Source: Zopfochytrium polystomum (taxonomy: Eukaryota > Chytridiomycota > Chytridiomycetes > Chytridiales > Chytridiaceae). Taken from it: a stretch of 64,000 bases of DNA. Positions within the stretch are counted from its first letter, which is position 1; the number at the start of each line of letters is the position of its first letter. Location: assembly GCA_025765615.1 (NCBI GenBank), contig JAIVFJ010000029.1:62001-126000 (forward strand), written 5' to 3'. A program made the position numbers and the translations under genes. A model generated the notes under the pieces. The model was not told the DNA's origin, did no database searches, and saw only the letters and a program-made list of their open reading frames with translations. Below are positions 11,824 through 23,934 of the stretch, in pieces.

Positions 11824-12871
11824 ATGGCGGGCAATAGCAGCAGCGCAAGCAATCGCAAGCGAAAGTGCTCGATGGATGAGGACATGGACTCCTTGATCGA
11901 CGGGCCGTCATCGCCGTCCTACCGCCAGAGCGGCGGCAGATCTTTCGCCGCCACCCCAGCAAAGCGGCTGCGCCTCGTGTGGCAGTACGAGGAGATCTCG
12001 CGATCCCCCTCTCCCACTCCTGGAGCCTCAGCACCCAGCGGGACCGCCATGGGCGCTCTCCCCAGCTTGACAGGCTCATCGTCGCCGTCCGCCCAAGCCC
12101 TGCAAGTCGGATCCAAGCGCCGCTTCGTCGAATCCTCATCGGACTCTGAGGATGACGCCGCCTCTCACGAGATCGTCCTCCCCCTCACCCGGATCCTCGA
12201 AACCCTGCAAAAGGAAGACCTGCTCAACATCATCAATGGCCTTGTCTCGCAGCACCCGGGCCTCGACGCGCAAGTTGCCTCTCTGGTTCCCCGTCCGACG
12301 GTCTCTTCGGCGACGGCTCACCTCGAACAAGCCCAAAAGCGCCTCGAGTCCGCGTACCCGTACTCGCGGGCCAGCGGCGGGCAGGACCGCAGCTCCGACT
12401 ACGCCTTCAACCGCGTCCGATCGCACCTGACGGCGGTCAAGGAGCTGCTGAACGTGTACCTCACGTACTTTACGCAGACAGCGCCGATCGCGCCGGGTAC
12501 CGGGTCTCGCGGCGCCTCCGGCACGGACAACGAGTACCCTGCGACAGCGTTTGGGTTTTTGAAAGTCGCCGGGCGGGTCGTCGCGGGCCTGTCGCGCTGG
12601 TCGAACGAAGCGCACCACGTGCAGACGCGGCGGCTTGGATGGGGGTGGGTCGCGAACGGGTGGACGGTCGCGGTGGCGGAGGTTGCGCGGCTCGTGCGGC
12701 ACGAGGGGCGGATGTTTGTCACGGCTGCTGTCGCAGAGTGGTACGAGGACTTGTTGCTGGCGCGGAGCACGGCGAACGAGCAGGACGGGATGGGCGGCAT
12801 GTTTGATGAGGCGGTCAGGACGTTTGAAGGGTCGATGGGCTGGCTGATTGGGGTTGACGGGTCTGCGTTTT

Positions 12872-12908
<37 letters not shown>

Positions 12909-13107
12909 CGAGCACCATCACGGTCATCAGCTGTTTGGTCATCGTCCGCACCAGCTGCAGCATCACGCGTGGGGTTCTGGTGCGAACGGCGGCATTCCAA
13001 CCGTCTCGTTTGGATCGTTGGGAGAAGTAGGCGGCGCGGCAGGCGCAGGATTCGGATTTGGATTCGCGACCGAGTCGTCTGTGTCAAACTTTTCGTTTTC
13101 ACGCTAA
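11824..13107 (+). CDS. cut8: Cut8/Sts1-type tether for nuclear proteasomes
   Basis: The ATG at 11824 gives 427 residues in one exon; upstream in-frame codons are low-complexity and not preferred. Cut8/Sts1 anchors the 26S proteasome at the nuclear envelope and is itself short-lived. Seen here: basic N-terminal motifs (NRKRK, KRLRL) expected for nuclear import; a conserved helical core from about residue 116 (LPLTRILETLQKEDLLNIIN, SQHPGLDAQVASLVPRPT); then SDYAFNRVRSHL, the family's most recognisable signature. The C-terminus carries a Gln run followed by His (12877-12930) and a Gly/Phe-rich tail, both longer than in yeast homologues. It stands alone between unrelated genes. Confidence 0.85.
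12877..12930 (+). repeat. CAG repeat encoding polyglutamine, then His-rich
   Basis: A run of about ten CAG codons followed by CAC/CAT codons lies in the C-terminal part of the Cut8-like gene. Confidence 0.9.
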
Positions 13108-13794
13108 ACTGCATTATGATCCTTTACTTTTGGTGTTAGACTGTTGTTCCCTCTTGCGCCCTTTCTTGCATCCCCTTCACGTTTTGCTTTCAAGCGGAAA
13201 GCAGTTCCGTTCTACTTTGTAACCCTGATGATGATGAGCCCACTTTTTTTTTTTTTTTTTTTTTGTTTGTTTGTTTTTTTTTAACTCGAAACCCACCGCA
13301 CCGGATTGATTGTTGCCTCCAGCCTACAACTCGAAATCAACCAAAAATAAATATATTCTTATCCAGCACGCTAAGAGCAGAGGGCGGGAGGTCGTCTCGG
13401 AGCAATTTCAACAGTGGTTCTTCGTGGAACTGCAACGCTTTCGCGAGGGGGGGAGGGTGGTTCCAGGCGAAGATTCGTACTTTTGATTTTTTATTTTTTC
13501 ACTGGTGCAGACCCTCCAGGTCCAGCTTCTTCATTGCCACCACGTTACACATCAGCTCCACTAGACAACGCATCACTTCTCTCCGCGCTGAGATGGCCGC
13601 CTCTACCCTGCACATTGACGATGCGTACGGAAGAACGAGCCACCACAAGCGCTATCTCCCACCTGGGTGGATTTGTGAGCTCAGCCTGTTGCAGGCGAAT
13701 CTGAATGAGGCGATCATTCTCCCTTTCCCTGCTTAAATCTGATTTGAGAGGATTTGCGCCACAGTTGTTCGTTCAATTTCGATCGCTCCAAAGC

Positions 13795-13832
<38 letters not shown>

Positions 13833-14163
13833 TCTCCTTCCTTCTCTCTGTCTCCCATCTCTCTCGAATCGGAAAATGAGGAAATGAGGAAAGCTTTTTC
13901 CATTTTCGGCCAGTGCAAGCGGGAGAACGCCCCAAACGAGTCGGTATCCATTGATATTTCATGCACGAGCGGAACACACATTCGCAGTGGACTGCGGAAT
14001 GGCGCTTTTCGCCAACACCCTTGTTTGTATTATGATGTAGCATGCACTAATAACACTGCTTGCATTACCTTGTTGAAGAGGCAGGGCTAAAACAATCGCC
14101 GAAATGTTCGGAAAGTACTGTTTCACCCAGAGGTGCCCCAAACGATGAATGAGCTCTCCATAT
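13108..14163. other. intergenic with long T tracts
   Basis: T runs lie at about 13243-13264 and 13799-13831 (33 Ts). No gene is recognised. The flanking genes are convergent, so this holds two 3' ends. Confidence 0.6.
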
Positions 14164-15186
14164 TCAGGGCCTCTTCGCTGCACCTGATTTCTTCCAACCG
14201 CCGTTCCACCCGCCAGCAAACTTGTGGTTTACACAGGCGTCGGGGTGGCCAAAGCCCCCCGCACGCGGGTGGTACGGCGAAAATGCCGTGATGCCAAGGA
14301 CAACAACTTCCTTGAACCGCAAGTGTCCCGCCCTGCATCCACCGTTGTCGTTGACCGCACGTTGCAGGTCGACGCGCATGCCTTTCAGGTACTGCGCGAC
14401 CTCCAGCGTCCACGGAAGCGGCCCCGTCAAATCAATGACGCGGTCGACGTCCACCAGATCGGCATCGGACGCCGTCTCAATTCTTGCGACGATGCGGTCA
14501 ACTAGTGCCCGCAGAATCGGGTGGCCAGGGGCAGCCGCCATCGCCCACTGGCAGAGCTGCAGCCCGACTGTGCCCGGCTCGGTGTCCCACTCCAACCCCG
14601 CGACAAACTCGACCGGTGCCCCGTCTGTCGGCCACCACCGATCGATTGGCTTGAGGCACGCAGTGTCGGCGTCGACGTACACGCCTCCTTCGTCAAGGAG
14701 GACCAGGTACCGGTACAGATCGGTCTTTTGCACTCGTAACGGGAGGCGGTTGTAAGCGGCGGCGACGCGGCCGGGAAATCGTGCGGCGACAAACTCATCG
14801 GACGCGGCGTCGTCCCGAAGAACGTGGACGTAGTCAGGATTCATGTCCACCCACGTTGCGAACCACTGGCGCCGCTCTGGCTCGTGTTCCGCGACAAGCG
14901 AGAGGTTGCTGGTTTTCCAGGTCTGGTGGAGCCGCCGTGGGATCTTGGCTGCGGCTGGTGGTGGCTCGGAAACGGTGGACGGCGGTGTTAACTTCGTCTG
15001 GTTGCTATCGGGGCGAGGCGACTTCAATGCTTTGCTGGAATTCAATCGTTCTCCTGGTACTGATTTTACCGAGTGGTCCAGTAGGCTCGATTGCATAGAC
15101 CGTGCCAGTAGCGCCAAGGTAATAAGGACTAGAGTGGCGGCTGTCAGCTGGGAATAGCAGGAGGCTCTTCGCCGTGCGGGTAGCAT
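14164..15186 (-). CDS. OCH1-like glycosyltransferase (DXD sugar-binding family)
   Basis: The ATG at 15186 gives 340 residues. The open frame continues upstream only through a CA repeat, so earlier codons are rejected. A short cytoplasmic tail (MLPARRRAS) and a signal anchor (about residues 15-30) predict a type II Golgi protein. The catalytic domain opens with [16 protein letters not shown], carries [19 protein letters not shown], and has the metal/nucleotide-sugar motif in [14 protein letters not shown] (the DXD is DAD). These are hallmarks of the Gly_transf_sug/OCH1 family, which extends N-glycan outer chains in yeasts. The exact linkage cannot be inferred. A decayed tandem copy follows on the same strand. 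Confidence 0.85.
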   Translation of the reverse strand: MLPARRRASCYSQLTAATLVLITLALLARSMQSSLLDHSVKSVPGERLNSSKALKSPRPDSNQTKLTPPSTVSEPPPAAAKIPRRLHQTWKTSNLSLVAEHEPERRQWFATWVDMNPDYVHVLRDDAASDEFVAARFPGRVAAAYNRLPLRVQKTDLYRYLVLLDEGGVYVDADTACLKPIDRWWPTDGAPVEFVAGLEWDTEPGTVGLQLCQWAMAAAPGHPILRALVDRIVARIETASDADLVDVDRVIDLTGPLPWTLEVAQYLKGMRVDLQRAVNDNGGCRAGHLRFKEVVVLGITAFSPYHPRAGGFGHPDACVNHKFAGGWNGGWKKSGAAKRP

Positions 15187-15230
15187 GCTGAGGGCGGATG
15201 GGGCGACCGTATAGTGAGAGGAGAGGAGTT

Positions 15231-15340
<110 letters not shown>

Positions 15341-15737
15341 GCACACGCACAAACATACGCACGCACTCTTCTCCTCTTTCTCACTTTTGGAGTTCTGGCG
15401 CCACGCCTCCTCCACAGGTTGGATACCTTAAAAATCGAATGTACAAAAATCTGGATCAATTTTCACACTGTCATGGGTGGAAAGGGGCGGACCTCCTGTC
15501 CTGGTCGGCCCGCTCTTCAATTAACTACATGGGAACGGTTTTGAGATTTCAGTTTTTCGTTTCCTCTCTCACTCCCCTCTCTCTCGACCTCTCGTTCGTT
15601 TTGTGTCGCTCTTTTCTTTTTAATTTTTTGACTCCCTCTCTCCCGTTGGGGTTCGGCAGAAATCGGAAATGAGGAGAACTCTTTCTCGTTTTGGCAAGCC
15701 TAATACGAGTCCAAAGCTGGAGTTTGGTATCCATTTT

Positions 15738-16716
15738 TCAAGCCACAACGACGGTTTTATGGAACGCTGGTCCAAAACAGCGATCGACCCGATATTCATC
15801 GAGTTCACTTTGTCGAGGTTCTTCCATTCCCCGGCAAAAATATGATCGACGCACGCGTCCTCGTGAGTGGTGTGGTGCAACAGACGTGATCCCGAGCACC
15901 ACAACGCCCTCAAACCTCAAGCTGCCGGTCGAAAACCCTCCGTTTTCGTTGACGGCCGCTTGACTGCAAATACCGCGGCACGGCTCTCGTCCACGGCACC
16001 GGCCTCGTCAGGTCAGTGACGCGGCCGACTCTTTGCAGGCCGGCGTCCGTTGACGCCTCGATCTCCTCGACGATACCGTCAACCAGCGACCGCAGGATCG
16101 GATGGCCTGGCCCCGCCGTCGCCGCCCACTGTCACAGCTGCAGCCCGACTGTGCCAGGGTCCGTGTTCCACTCCAGTCCGCGACGAAGCGCACGGCTGAG
16201 TCGCGTTGCCGGCGCCGTCGGGTTGGGTCCACAATTTGTCGATCGGCTTGAGGGAGGCCGTGTCCGCGTCCGCGTACAGCCTTCGTTGAGAAGGACCCGG
16301 TACCGGTACAGGTCCGACTTTTGCGGGCCCAGCGGGAGACGGTCGTACGCGGCGCTGATGCGGCCGTGGAGCTTCGCGGCAACAAGGGCGTCGGAATCGG
16401 TGTCGTCGCGCAGGATCTGGGTGTAAGTCGGGTCCTGGGATTGCCAGGATTCAAAGTGTTGGTGCTGTTATGGCTCCGTCCGCGCGATCAAGCTTAAGTT
16501 ACCTGTTTTCCACATCTGGTGGATGACCATATTGGCCGAGACATCCACGTTGGCGCTGCTCGAAATTTGGCTGAGTCGGATACCTCCTGCTGCTCGTGGT
16601 TTGTCCCGCAGAATCGTGGACCAGGCCAACCATGTGAGTCTCAGGGTGGTGAGGACCGTCGCCGCCGCCACGAGATGGACAAACCAGGCTGCTCCCTTTC
16701 TTTGGAACCCCAGCAT
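15738..16716 (-). pseudogene. decayed tandem copy of the OCH1-like glycosyltransferase
   Basis: The ATG at 16716 starts a frame with its own signal anchor (about residues 12-32). It matches the neighbour through HQMWKTGNLSL and then hits an in-frame TAA at 16468-16470. Homology continues in the same frame (ILRDDTDSDALVAAKLHGR, QKSDLYRYRVLLNEG) and then shifts frame near 16280, just before the DXD, with further shifts to about 15740, where MRFEGVVVLGIT matches the C-terminal strand of the intact gene. At least one nonsense codon and two frameshifts indicate loss of function. Confidence 0.85.
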
Positions 16717-17270
16717 TGATCGTTTACAGAGAGGATGGTTGGCCAATGGCAAGTGGAATCTCTCATGTTTCGAGAAGGGAGCCCACCAAGCCTGAACAAT
16801 TGAGTAATTTTGATCCAATTTGACGTCGGCTTTTTAGCCGATGCTCCGTGCGAGTGTGGTGGATCCCGAAAAGGCTGAAAGTGTTATTTACAAAAGGCGA
16901 AGGACCCCCCGAGAGCCGCAGGTCTGGGCTCTGTCGGACGGCCTTGGAAGAAACTCCTTCCCAGGGAGACAGGCCCCACACCAGCAGAGACCTTCGGTGG
17001 AACTGCAGGTTGCCCGCAAGCGCCCCTCACAAGAGCCTAGGTGGGAAAGCATGGGTGGTCTGGGTATCTGTCACTCAAGGGTGTTCAAGTCACAACGCCA
17101 GCTGTTGAAGGCAACAAGAAAGAGTATGGTCTTGAATCACAAGGAGTGGTGCAGTGGAGATGCCTGACGGCCCTGTAAGTCCGTACTGCATGGGGTGGGT
17201 TTGCTGAGGTGACACCTGGATGTAGTCTATAACGGTTCACCATTGAGGCGCTTTCTCTTCCCATTGGCCG
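16717..17270. other. intergenic, left flank of the hAT element
   Basis: No gene recognised. The sequence at 17271-17278 is the left target-site duplication of the hAT insertion. Confidence 0.6.
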
Positions 17271-17472
17271 TTTGGGGCCAGGGTTGTTATTTGGACAGCC
17301 AAAGACAGTGCCTTTTTTTGTCCATTTTGGACATTGTCCTTGCCTGGACAAAAAGGGGTCGGCTCTGTCTCTGGATCTGGTTCATTTTGGACTGTCCAAA
17401 ATGCTGCCTTTTTTTGTTTTTGACTGAAAATAAAATTTTTTTCGTTTTGGTTTGCAATCAACTGTAATTCGT

Positions 17473-20400
17473 TTATTTTCCTTCCCCTTCTTCCCCCAGC
17501 TGGCTCCCGTAATCCCCAAACACTTCCATTGAATAACCCAACAACTCGTTCTTAACAAAGGTGTAAAGCTCAGCTCCCTCAAGCTGAGCCATATTTGTAA
17601 CAACAAAGACAACCTTTTCAATCACATCGTCCCAAAGGCGATTGCGGGCATCAGTGTGGATGCGGGCAAACAAAGAGAAATTCCGTTCTGACGCAGCGCT
17701 TGAAGTTGTGATGGAGAATGCCTTCAGTGCAATCAGACGGAGTCTCGGGAATTCGGAACCTCGATTGAGCCAAAACTCTGATGGCGACAGCTTCCTGTTT
17801 TCGATGTTTCCCCAATAGATTGGCTCGGTATTCTTGATACCATCACACCACAACGTGAATTTCCAATATTCTGCGCTGATTTCGCTTTTATCTGTGCCAG
17901 TGCTTCCTAAGGCCGCCAGCTTTTCAACCGTCTCGCCTCTTTTGTCTGCAGAGAGGTGGAATCCACGGTGAACTGGGTCCAAGAGATAGGCAAAAGCATG
18001 CTCATCACACCGCATAAACGCGAAGCGAGCTTCAACTTTTTTCAGCAGTGCGTCTATCATATCAGCGGTGAAGCCTTCTAGGCACCGAAATTTGTCCTCA
18101 ATTCTCCAGGAATCCTGCATACACCTCCGAAGCAGGCAGACTGTTGCTTTGGAAGCGAACAAGCTGCTCGTCAATGGGCGTGAGAATGTCAATTGCCTTT
18201 CGTAAATGATCATCGAACTCTCGATTGCTCAGGATACTACATATGTACTGTCGATGTTCACGTTCCTTTCGCTGGCAGTCCAAGAAGTCAGGGCGAGATG
18301 CAGCGACTCGCATCAAAGGTAGAGCGTCGTGGACTGACTTTACAGACTTCAGATATGAAGTCCATCGTGTAGGAGCTGGCTGGACGAGCCACCGCAAATT
18401 TGCCCGCTTCATCTCTTGTCGAAGGCGGCCGTCAATAATTTGCTGATTGGAGAAGAAGATAACAAGAGTGTGGACGTGAGAGATGCAGTCCAATATATGA
18501 ATAAGTGGCGAATTCTCGTCCTTGATAACGCAGATGTCCTTGGTGAGAAGATTCAGTCCGTGCGACACACAACCACCAGCAAATATTCCTGGTCTTTTTT
18601 TCTGAACGAAAGTCCATGCCTTCTTATTTGCGCTGGTATTGTCGGTTACAACACCACCAATGCTGCAAGTTGGTGCGACTTGATCAATGACTTCGCAAAT
18701 TTCGTCGGCAAGCTTCTCTGCCGGACGCGTCTCCCCACTTGAGTTTTTTGAAGTCCAGAAAAACGTATGAGGGCCAGAGACTATCATGTAGTCGGTGATT
18801 GGCTGCTTGTTGACGTTGGTGTAGGAGTCTGTAACAAGACAAGGTGGCTGCTGCGAGCGTCGGAGGGCTTTAGTCACGAGAGCTTTTGTGGAGTCAAAGA
18901 TTTCGTCAAGGGGGCGCCTGCAATGTACTGCTGAGATGGAAGAACGACCTTGGGATTCAACAATTGAATAGCCTGACGGAAATAGGGATTCTCAACAAAT
19001 TTGAAAGATGCGCCAGAAGTGTAAATCGCCATAGCAAGATAAAAGCTCAATGAACGCTTTTCATCATTTGACAATGCGCCTCTGCAGGAACAACAATGCG
19101 TGGAACCACCCCGAGGTCGATAAAATGAGGGATGAAGCGAGGGATCCATGCTTTCCATCAGCGCTTGGAATTGAGGGCAGCGCTCAAGTAGATGTTTCTC
19201 CACGCGATCTGCCTTTCTGTGGTGATTGACCTCAGTTTGGCAAAGCTGACACAGAGTGGATTGCTGCTGTCGACACAAATCGCTATTGGATAAGTAGCTC
19301 CAGGCCTCCGTCACCTGTCTTCCTGGGCTCGACATTGTAGAAGTGCACCTCCTCTTCTGTGCACTGCTCGCATCTGTCGAACTGGAGTCGCTGCCAATTG
19401 GGCGATCGTAAAGGCCGAGCTGGCTGGGCAATGATATTGAGTTGGAGTCGCTGCGTCCTGGACTGATGGCCAGTCCAGTGGAGAGGTTGGGGGCATGCTG
19501 CAGTTTACTATTGTGTGAGTTGGAAAAAGAATGCGTGGGATCTGAGCTGGGTTGCGTTGGTGTGGACAACGGCAATGGGATCGACTGTGCGCTGGGGACT
19601 GCCGATGGTAGGATGAACGATGAATGTGAGACTATACTCACTCCTTTGACCCTGGGATCTGGGCCCTAGAGTGAGGGAAAGCAAATAATAGGCTAAAACT
19701 AACTTTATTGGGCTGTTGTCTAGGGGGTGTTTCAACCCTACTACTTGCCTAGTCCACGAAGTATCCCTACTGATCTGTCTAACAGGGGTCTCAAACACAA
19801 AGAATGAACATTCAGAGGGACAATCCTCTGAAGGATCGGTGCTGGAGCACCGATTACTCGCGTGGCCGCAGGCCGATGCGAGGGGAAACGGAAGGGCACT
19901 CCCGAGGGCGCAACACAACCGCAGAATAAAGAGAGAGAAGAGGGAAACGGGGGTTTTTATCTCAGGAACCTAATCTCAAATACAACAGGAGCGGTTAATA
20001 GCGACGGGACGGACAGGGCGCGACCTAGCGCCCCTCGTCGCGGACGGTGCTGCGGGAGCCCTCGTCGTCGCCAGCGACGGGGGGGAGAGAGAGAAGGGAG
20101 TCGACTATGTAGGGGTCGGAAGGTCGCCAGCAGGGAACTCGCACGCGGAAACACCTGCGATCGTACACGCACCCCGCCGGGCTGCGTCAGCACGATCACT
20201 CGACCAACGGGCTTTATCGCATCGCACTCGTACTCACACATCTCACCCTCACAGCAATAGGACCGAGGCAGGCGCTTGTAGATCGAACTCTCAGGTGTCG
20301 GGGGCCGCACCGGGCGCAGCCACCAACACCCTCGCGGGGACGGGAAGGTCGGGGACAACGATGCCGTCGTCGTCACCACCACCACCACCGTCATCGCGGC

Positions 20401-21302
20401 GGGCAAGCGCCAGGGATCCTCACTCCAACACAGAGCCGGCAATGTCACACAGTCGCTGGTGGGGCCAGCTGCATTCCCCACCCACGGCCCCTTAAGAGGA
20501 GCCCCACGAAGGGACCATGTACACACCCGGGTGTGTACCATCTCTCACTACCCTCACCTTGCGAGCCAGATGGATTTGAAGGGACTCTGTATTGGTGCCA
20601 ATGGACAGAAATCAGATTGAAGAAAAAAGGAAAAAGAGAAATGGCCCAAAAACAGAGAGAGAGAAAATTGACAAGTCAACCCCCCTGACTTGGAGCATCC
20701 ACCACAAATGCTCTAAGTCCCCCCCAACCCTATGCATGTATGTACAAGTGCCAAAAATAAATAATAAATTAGGCGGGCTTGGGGTACGGCCTGTCAGGCA
20801 CCCCATCCCTAGGCAGTCGGGCAGTCTCCGTTAGTCACCGAAAAAGAAAATATGTTGAGAAAACCCTGGTGCAACGGAAACTGTTAAGACGAAAGTAGTA
20901 AAAGCAGACCCAATAATAAAGACGGGTTAGCCGCAAATACACTTTGATAACGCCTTGGAAACTAAAGAACTGGGAGCAATAATAGGGGTCCCGATCCTTG
21001 CGGTTTTATGACAGGTACGCTTGTTTTTGCGAATAAAATCCTAGACTTTATCACTGAGACCTCGGTGTAGTCTCACATGAACTCGACTTGGTGCTTGAGA
21101 ATGACTTTGGTATGGACGTTGGCGCAGCGATTCCCCCAACCTCGTGTGTGGTGGCGGTGAAATGCTCAGCAAAGTTATACCGCTGGTGGCATCTCTCCCG
21201 ATCTGAAAACGATTGCTGTGAGCTAGAGAAAGCGATGAGACAATCGCCTGCAGTTGTGATCATCGTCAAACTCACCACTGGTGCCTGCGAGAAACTCGAC
21301 AT
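17473..21302 (-). pseudogene. hAT transposase, inactivated
   Basis: The protein is readable in four pieces. The N-terminus (21302-21078) ends in SIPKSFSSTKSSS and resumes after the LTR at 19624 with SFILPSAVPSAQ, in the same frame. It includes a BED-like Cys/His region (about 19270-19140: CQLC...H). It runs to a frameshift in a five-G run at 18910-18914, where dropping into the next frame restores LDEIFDSTKALVTKA. The next frame runs to a second shift near 18105. The C-terminal piece (to 17473) holds the hAT dimerisation region, with SSAASERNFSLFARIHTDA. The LTR insertion plus two frameshifts make it non-autonomous now. Base composition is more AT-rich than neighbouring host genes. Confidence 0.88.
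19625..21077. mobile_element. solo LTR nested in the hAT transposase
   Basis: The insert begins TGTGAGACTA and ends TAGTCTCACA, the TG..CA inverted ends expected of a long terminal repeat. It is flanked by TGAA on both sides (19621-19624 and 21078-21081; ATGAA if the last A is counted as target). Removing it rejoins the hAT transposase frame. It has no gag, protease, reverse transcriptase or integrase coding capacity. About 1453 bp long, it is best read as a solo LTR left by recombination between the two LTRs of a full retrotransposon. Confidence 0.82.
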
Positions 21303-21701
21303 TCATTGCCTGGGAGCTGTTCAACTGGCTGTTCGTCACATCTTTTAACTGTGGTCGACCAGTCGGGACTGGCGTTGCTGTGGGATGGGGCAGCACTGAT
21401 GACGTCCACAATTCCATTGGGAAGTATGGAAAAATATGCTCTGGGCCTGCACCATTGAACGATTGGGGCAAGGGCGTGCGGCTATCTGAAGACTGAGGCA
21501 TTGATGTTGCTGGGGGCGTGGACCTCTGTTTTTTGCAGTTTGAGCGATGAGCGATGGTCTTGCACCTCGCAGTGCACACACCTCTTATAATCGGATATCT
21601 GCTTTCCCTTTTGGGTGGGGCTGTCCAAAATGCTGTCCAAAATGACAACGGCATGGCAGACAATTGGACTGTCCATAAATTTTCCCAACGCTGTTTGGGG
21701 C

Positions 21702-22240
21702 TGGAAGAATATAAAAAAAAAAAAAAACAGTCCTGCGCTCTCTCTTTTTACGGCGCTCCTCCGGCTACAAATGAATTTCGCGGCCCGTCCCCACAAAGCA
21801 GGAAAGAGACATGGCGCGCTCCGCCATGCCCTGCCGTCTCCCCATTTCTTTTGCAGTAAACTTGAAGCTGCGGCGGCCTTGTCGTCCTTTCCGTCGGGAG
21901 TATGTAAATTCTTTCGACTCCCCTACTTGGTCCACCCGTCAAACCTGAGAGAGGGAAATGGCTCGGCTGAAAACGGGAGTGGGGTTTGGTGCATTGGAAG
22001 GTTGGAAAGACTTGAAAAGAGAACCACAGATGGTTGCATGTGGCGTCATACTGCCATTTCTTCATGCATGTGCATTGTGTATTAACATGATTGACGGTGC
22101 TTGGTTGGTCGGTCATGGGAATCGCTCTCTGTTTGGCAGATTTTCTTCCTTTTTTTGTCGCAGTCCGGCCACGTGCGGCAATTGGCTCCCGGAAACCAAA
22201 AGGCAATATGCACGCGCACTTGTTTGTCTCCTTGCTCTCA

Positions 22241-22274
<34 letters not shown>

Positions 22275-22321
22275 AAAAGCATCACCCTCCACGCCCGCCA
22301 ATCCACTCTCCCAGTACAGAA
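21702..22321. other. intergenic, promoter region of the first NLP gene
   Basis: An A run lies at about 21713-21727 and a 31-A run at about 22242-22272, ending 50 bp before the NLP start codon. No gene recognised. Confidence 0.5.
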
Positions 22322-23233
22322 ATGGCCGCCGCCGTGAGCATCACCACCAACTGGTGCGACGGCAACTCGTACAACGTCGTCGTCAACGCCGTCGGCAACA
22401 ACTGCGCGTCCGTCGCCGACGTCTTCTCCTCCTTCTCCTCCGTCGCGTTCGGCGGCCAGTCGTGCTGGGGCCCGTCGGGCAATGAGTTCTGGTGCACCGC
22501 CAAAAACGGCTGTCCCGCCGCCGGCGACGTCGCCGCTGTTCCGATCTGCATCAAGGTCCTCGCCCACACCGACGTCGTGCCGTACCCCGAACAGCCCGCG
22601 ACAAACAACATCCAAGCCGCCGCTCTGCGCTTCAAGCCCTACCTCCACATCGACCAGGCTACCGTCCCCGGCTGCGCAGAGTTCCCCTCCGTCGACGCGT
22701 CGGGTGCTGTGGGCGGTGGCCTCAATCTGGGTGGCTCGTCCAACGGCGACTGTGCATCTGCTCCACACGGCGGGCAGGTTTACGTCCGATCTACGCAGTA
22801 CAAGGACCGCTGGGCGATCATGTACGCATGGTACTGGCCCAAGGACCAGGAGGCGGTCGGGGTCGGACACAGGCACGACTGGGAGTCCACCGTCGTCTTT
22901 ATCAACGACGTCAACGCCGCACCGGAGAACCAAAAGGTCATTGAGGTCGCCGCGTCCGCCCACGGCGCCTTCCGCCAGTACAACCCGCCCAACCCGGATA
23001 CGATGGAAGGCACGCACGTCCACATCAAATACTTCACCGCCGGCATTAAAGACCACTCCACCGACACTTGGGACAACCCGGCCCTCGGCGAGAGCCCGGT
23101 CCTGCCCATCATCCACTGGGACCAGCTGTCGCCCGCCGCCCGCTTCACCCTGCAAAACTACGACTTTGGAAGCGCAAACTTTCCGCTCAGGGACCCCAAC
23201 TTTATGGACAACCTTGCAAAGGCGTACATTTGA
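22322..23233 (+). CDS. NLP (NPP1 / necrosis-inducing-like) protein, copy 1
   Basis: The ATG at 22322 gives 303 residues, one exon. NLPs are secreted proteins that in plant-associated microbes act on plant membrane sphingolipids; many family members are not cytolytic. The NPP1 domain starts near residue 80 and carries the family heptapeptide GHRHDWE at residues 182-188 (22865-22885). Ahead of it is a 75-80 residue region with six cysteines (about 12, 28, 48, 58, 64, 76) that is not part of the standard NPP1 fold. No hydrophobic signal peptide is encoded at the N-terminus. An upstream in-frame extension would read through the poly(A) run as poly-Lys and is rejected. Copy 2 lies 0.7 kb downstream, same strand. 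Confidence 0.9.
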   Translation: MAAAVSITTNWCDGNSYNVVVNAVGNNCASVADVFSSFSSVAFGGQSCWGPSGNEFWCTAKNGCPAAGDVAAVPICIKVLAHTDVVPYPEQPATNNIQAAALRFKPYLHIDQATVPGCAEFPSVDASGAVGGGLNLGGSSNGDCASAPHGGQVYVRSTQYKDRWAIMYAWYWPKDQEAVGVGHRHDWESTVVFINDVNAAPENQKVIEVAASAHGAFRQYNPPNPDTMEGTHVHIKYFTAGIKDHSTDTWDNPALGESPVLPIIHWDQLSPAARFTLQNYDFGSANFPLRDPNFMDNLAKAYI

Positions 23234-23934
23234 GATAACTTTGAAGAGGGGAGATGTGCGAAAACGTTATTTTTTGATTGCTTGTGTTCTTTCTAGTTCG
23301 GTACTATTCGTTTTGATGATTACATAGTGGCAACTTACATGGGAAATAGAAGAGTCGCACTACCGTTTTAACAACGGGTGATCGGAGGACTTCGGTGTGG
23401 AAGAGGAACCACAAGAACACAGAGAATGAACCACCTACTGGCAAACCCAGCTGTGGGGGCTAATTTCCACGGTTGTTTCTAAAATTACGAAATTCTTGAC
23501 GATCGTCGGCGAGATTGGACCTTGTGCGAGGGCTCTCTTTTGAGGGATCTCAATCATGTTCGGTGTACTCCGCCAAGCGCGGGGCGGTTGCGCTCGTTGG
23601 TGCGTCCCGTGAGCAAGGCGCGGTTTGGATGTTTTGGAACAGCAGGAGAGGAAAATCGTGCAACGCTTTTTTGTCTTTTCTTGGCATGAACTCATGGTCT
23701 GTCTCTTCGCCTCTCCCATCGGCATCTTCTATCACATCCGACGCCGACACACGACCGCAAAAAAAAAAAAAAAAAAAACATGGAACGGCAACGCACACAC
23801 ACGCACACACACACACTCTCTCCCTCTCGCTCTCCCTCTCTTTCTCTCTGCCTCTCGGTATATAAAGCCGACGACTCACGCATTACCTCACATCCACTCT
23901 CAAACCACGCAACACTTGCTCCTAAACCTCAACG
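23234..23934. other. spacer between tandem NLP genes
   Basis: An A run (about 23760-23778), a CA-rich and CT-rich stretch (about 23793-23855) and a TATA box follow one another before copy 2. No gene. Confidence 0.6.
23859..23867 (+). promoter_or_regulatory. TATA box of NLP copy 2
   Basis: TATATAAAG lies about 70 bp upstream of the ATG at 23935, after a pyrimidine-rich stretch. Confidence 0.6.

Larger units (their letters stand above)
17279..21693 (-). mobile_element. hAT-superfamily DNA transposon with intact ends, interrupted by a solo LTR
   Basis: The left end starts CAGGGTTGTTATTTGGACAG. The right end, read on the minus strand, starts CAGCGTTGGG...TTATGGACAG, giving imperfect terminal inverted repeats. 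An identical 8-bp duplication, TTTGGGGC, flanks the element at 17271-17278 and 21694-21701, the hAT hallmark. Repeated TGTCCAAAA-like motifs lie just inside both ends, a likely transposase-binding region. Element length is 4415 bp, of which about 1.45 kb is a later LTR insertion (19625-21077). A second, internally deleted relative lies at 43821-44770. Confidence 0.93.

Noticed and set aside
19625..21077. Complete LTR retrotransposon
   Set aside because: Only one LTR-like unit is present and no gag, integrase or reverse transcriptase motif is readable, so a solo LTR is the most that can be supported.
22215..22321. Poly-Lys N-terminal extension of NLP copy 1
   Set aside because: It only translates a 31-A run and is absent from copy 2, whose similarity starts at the ATG at 22322.
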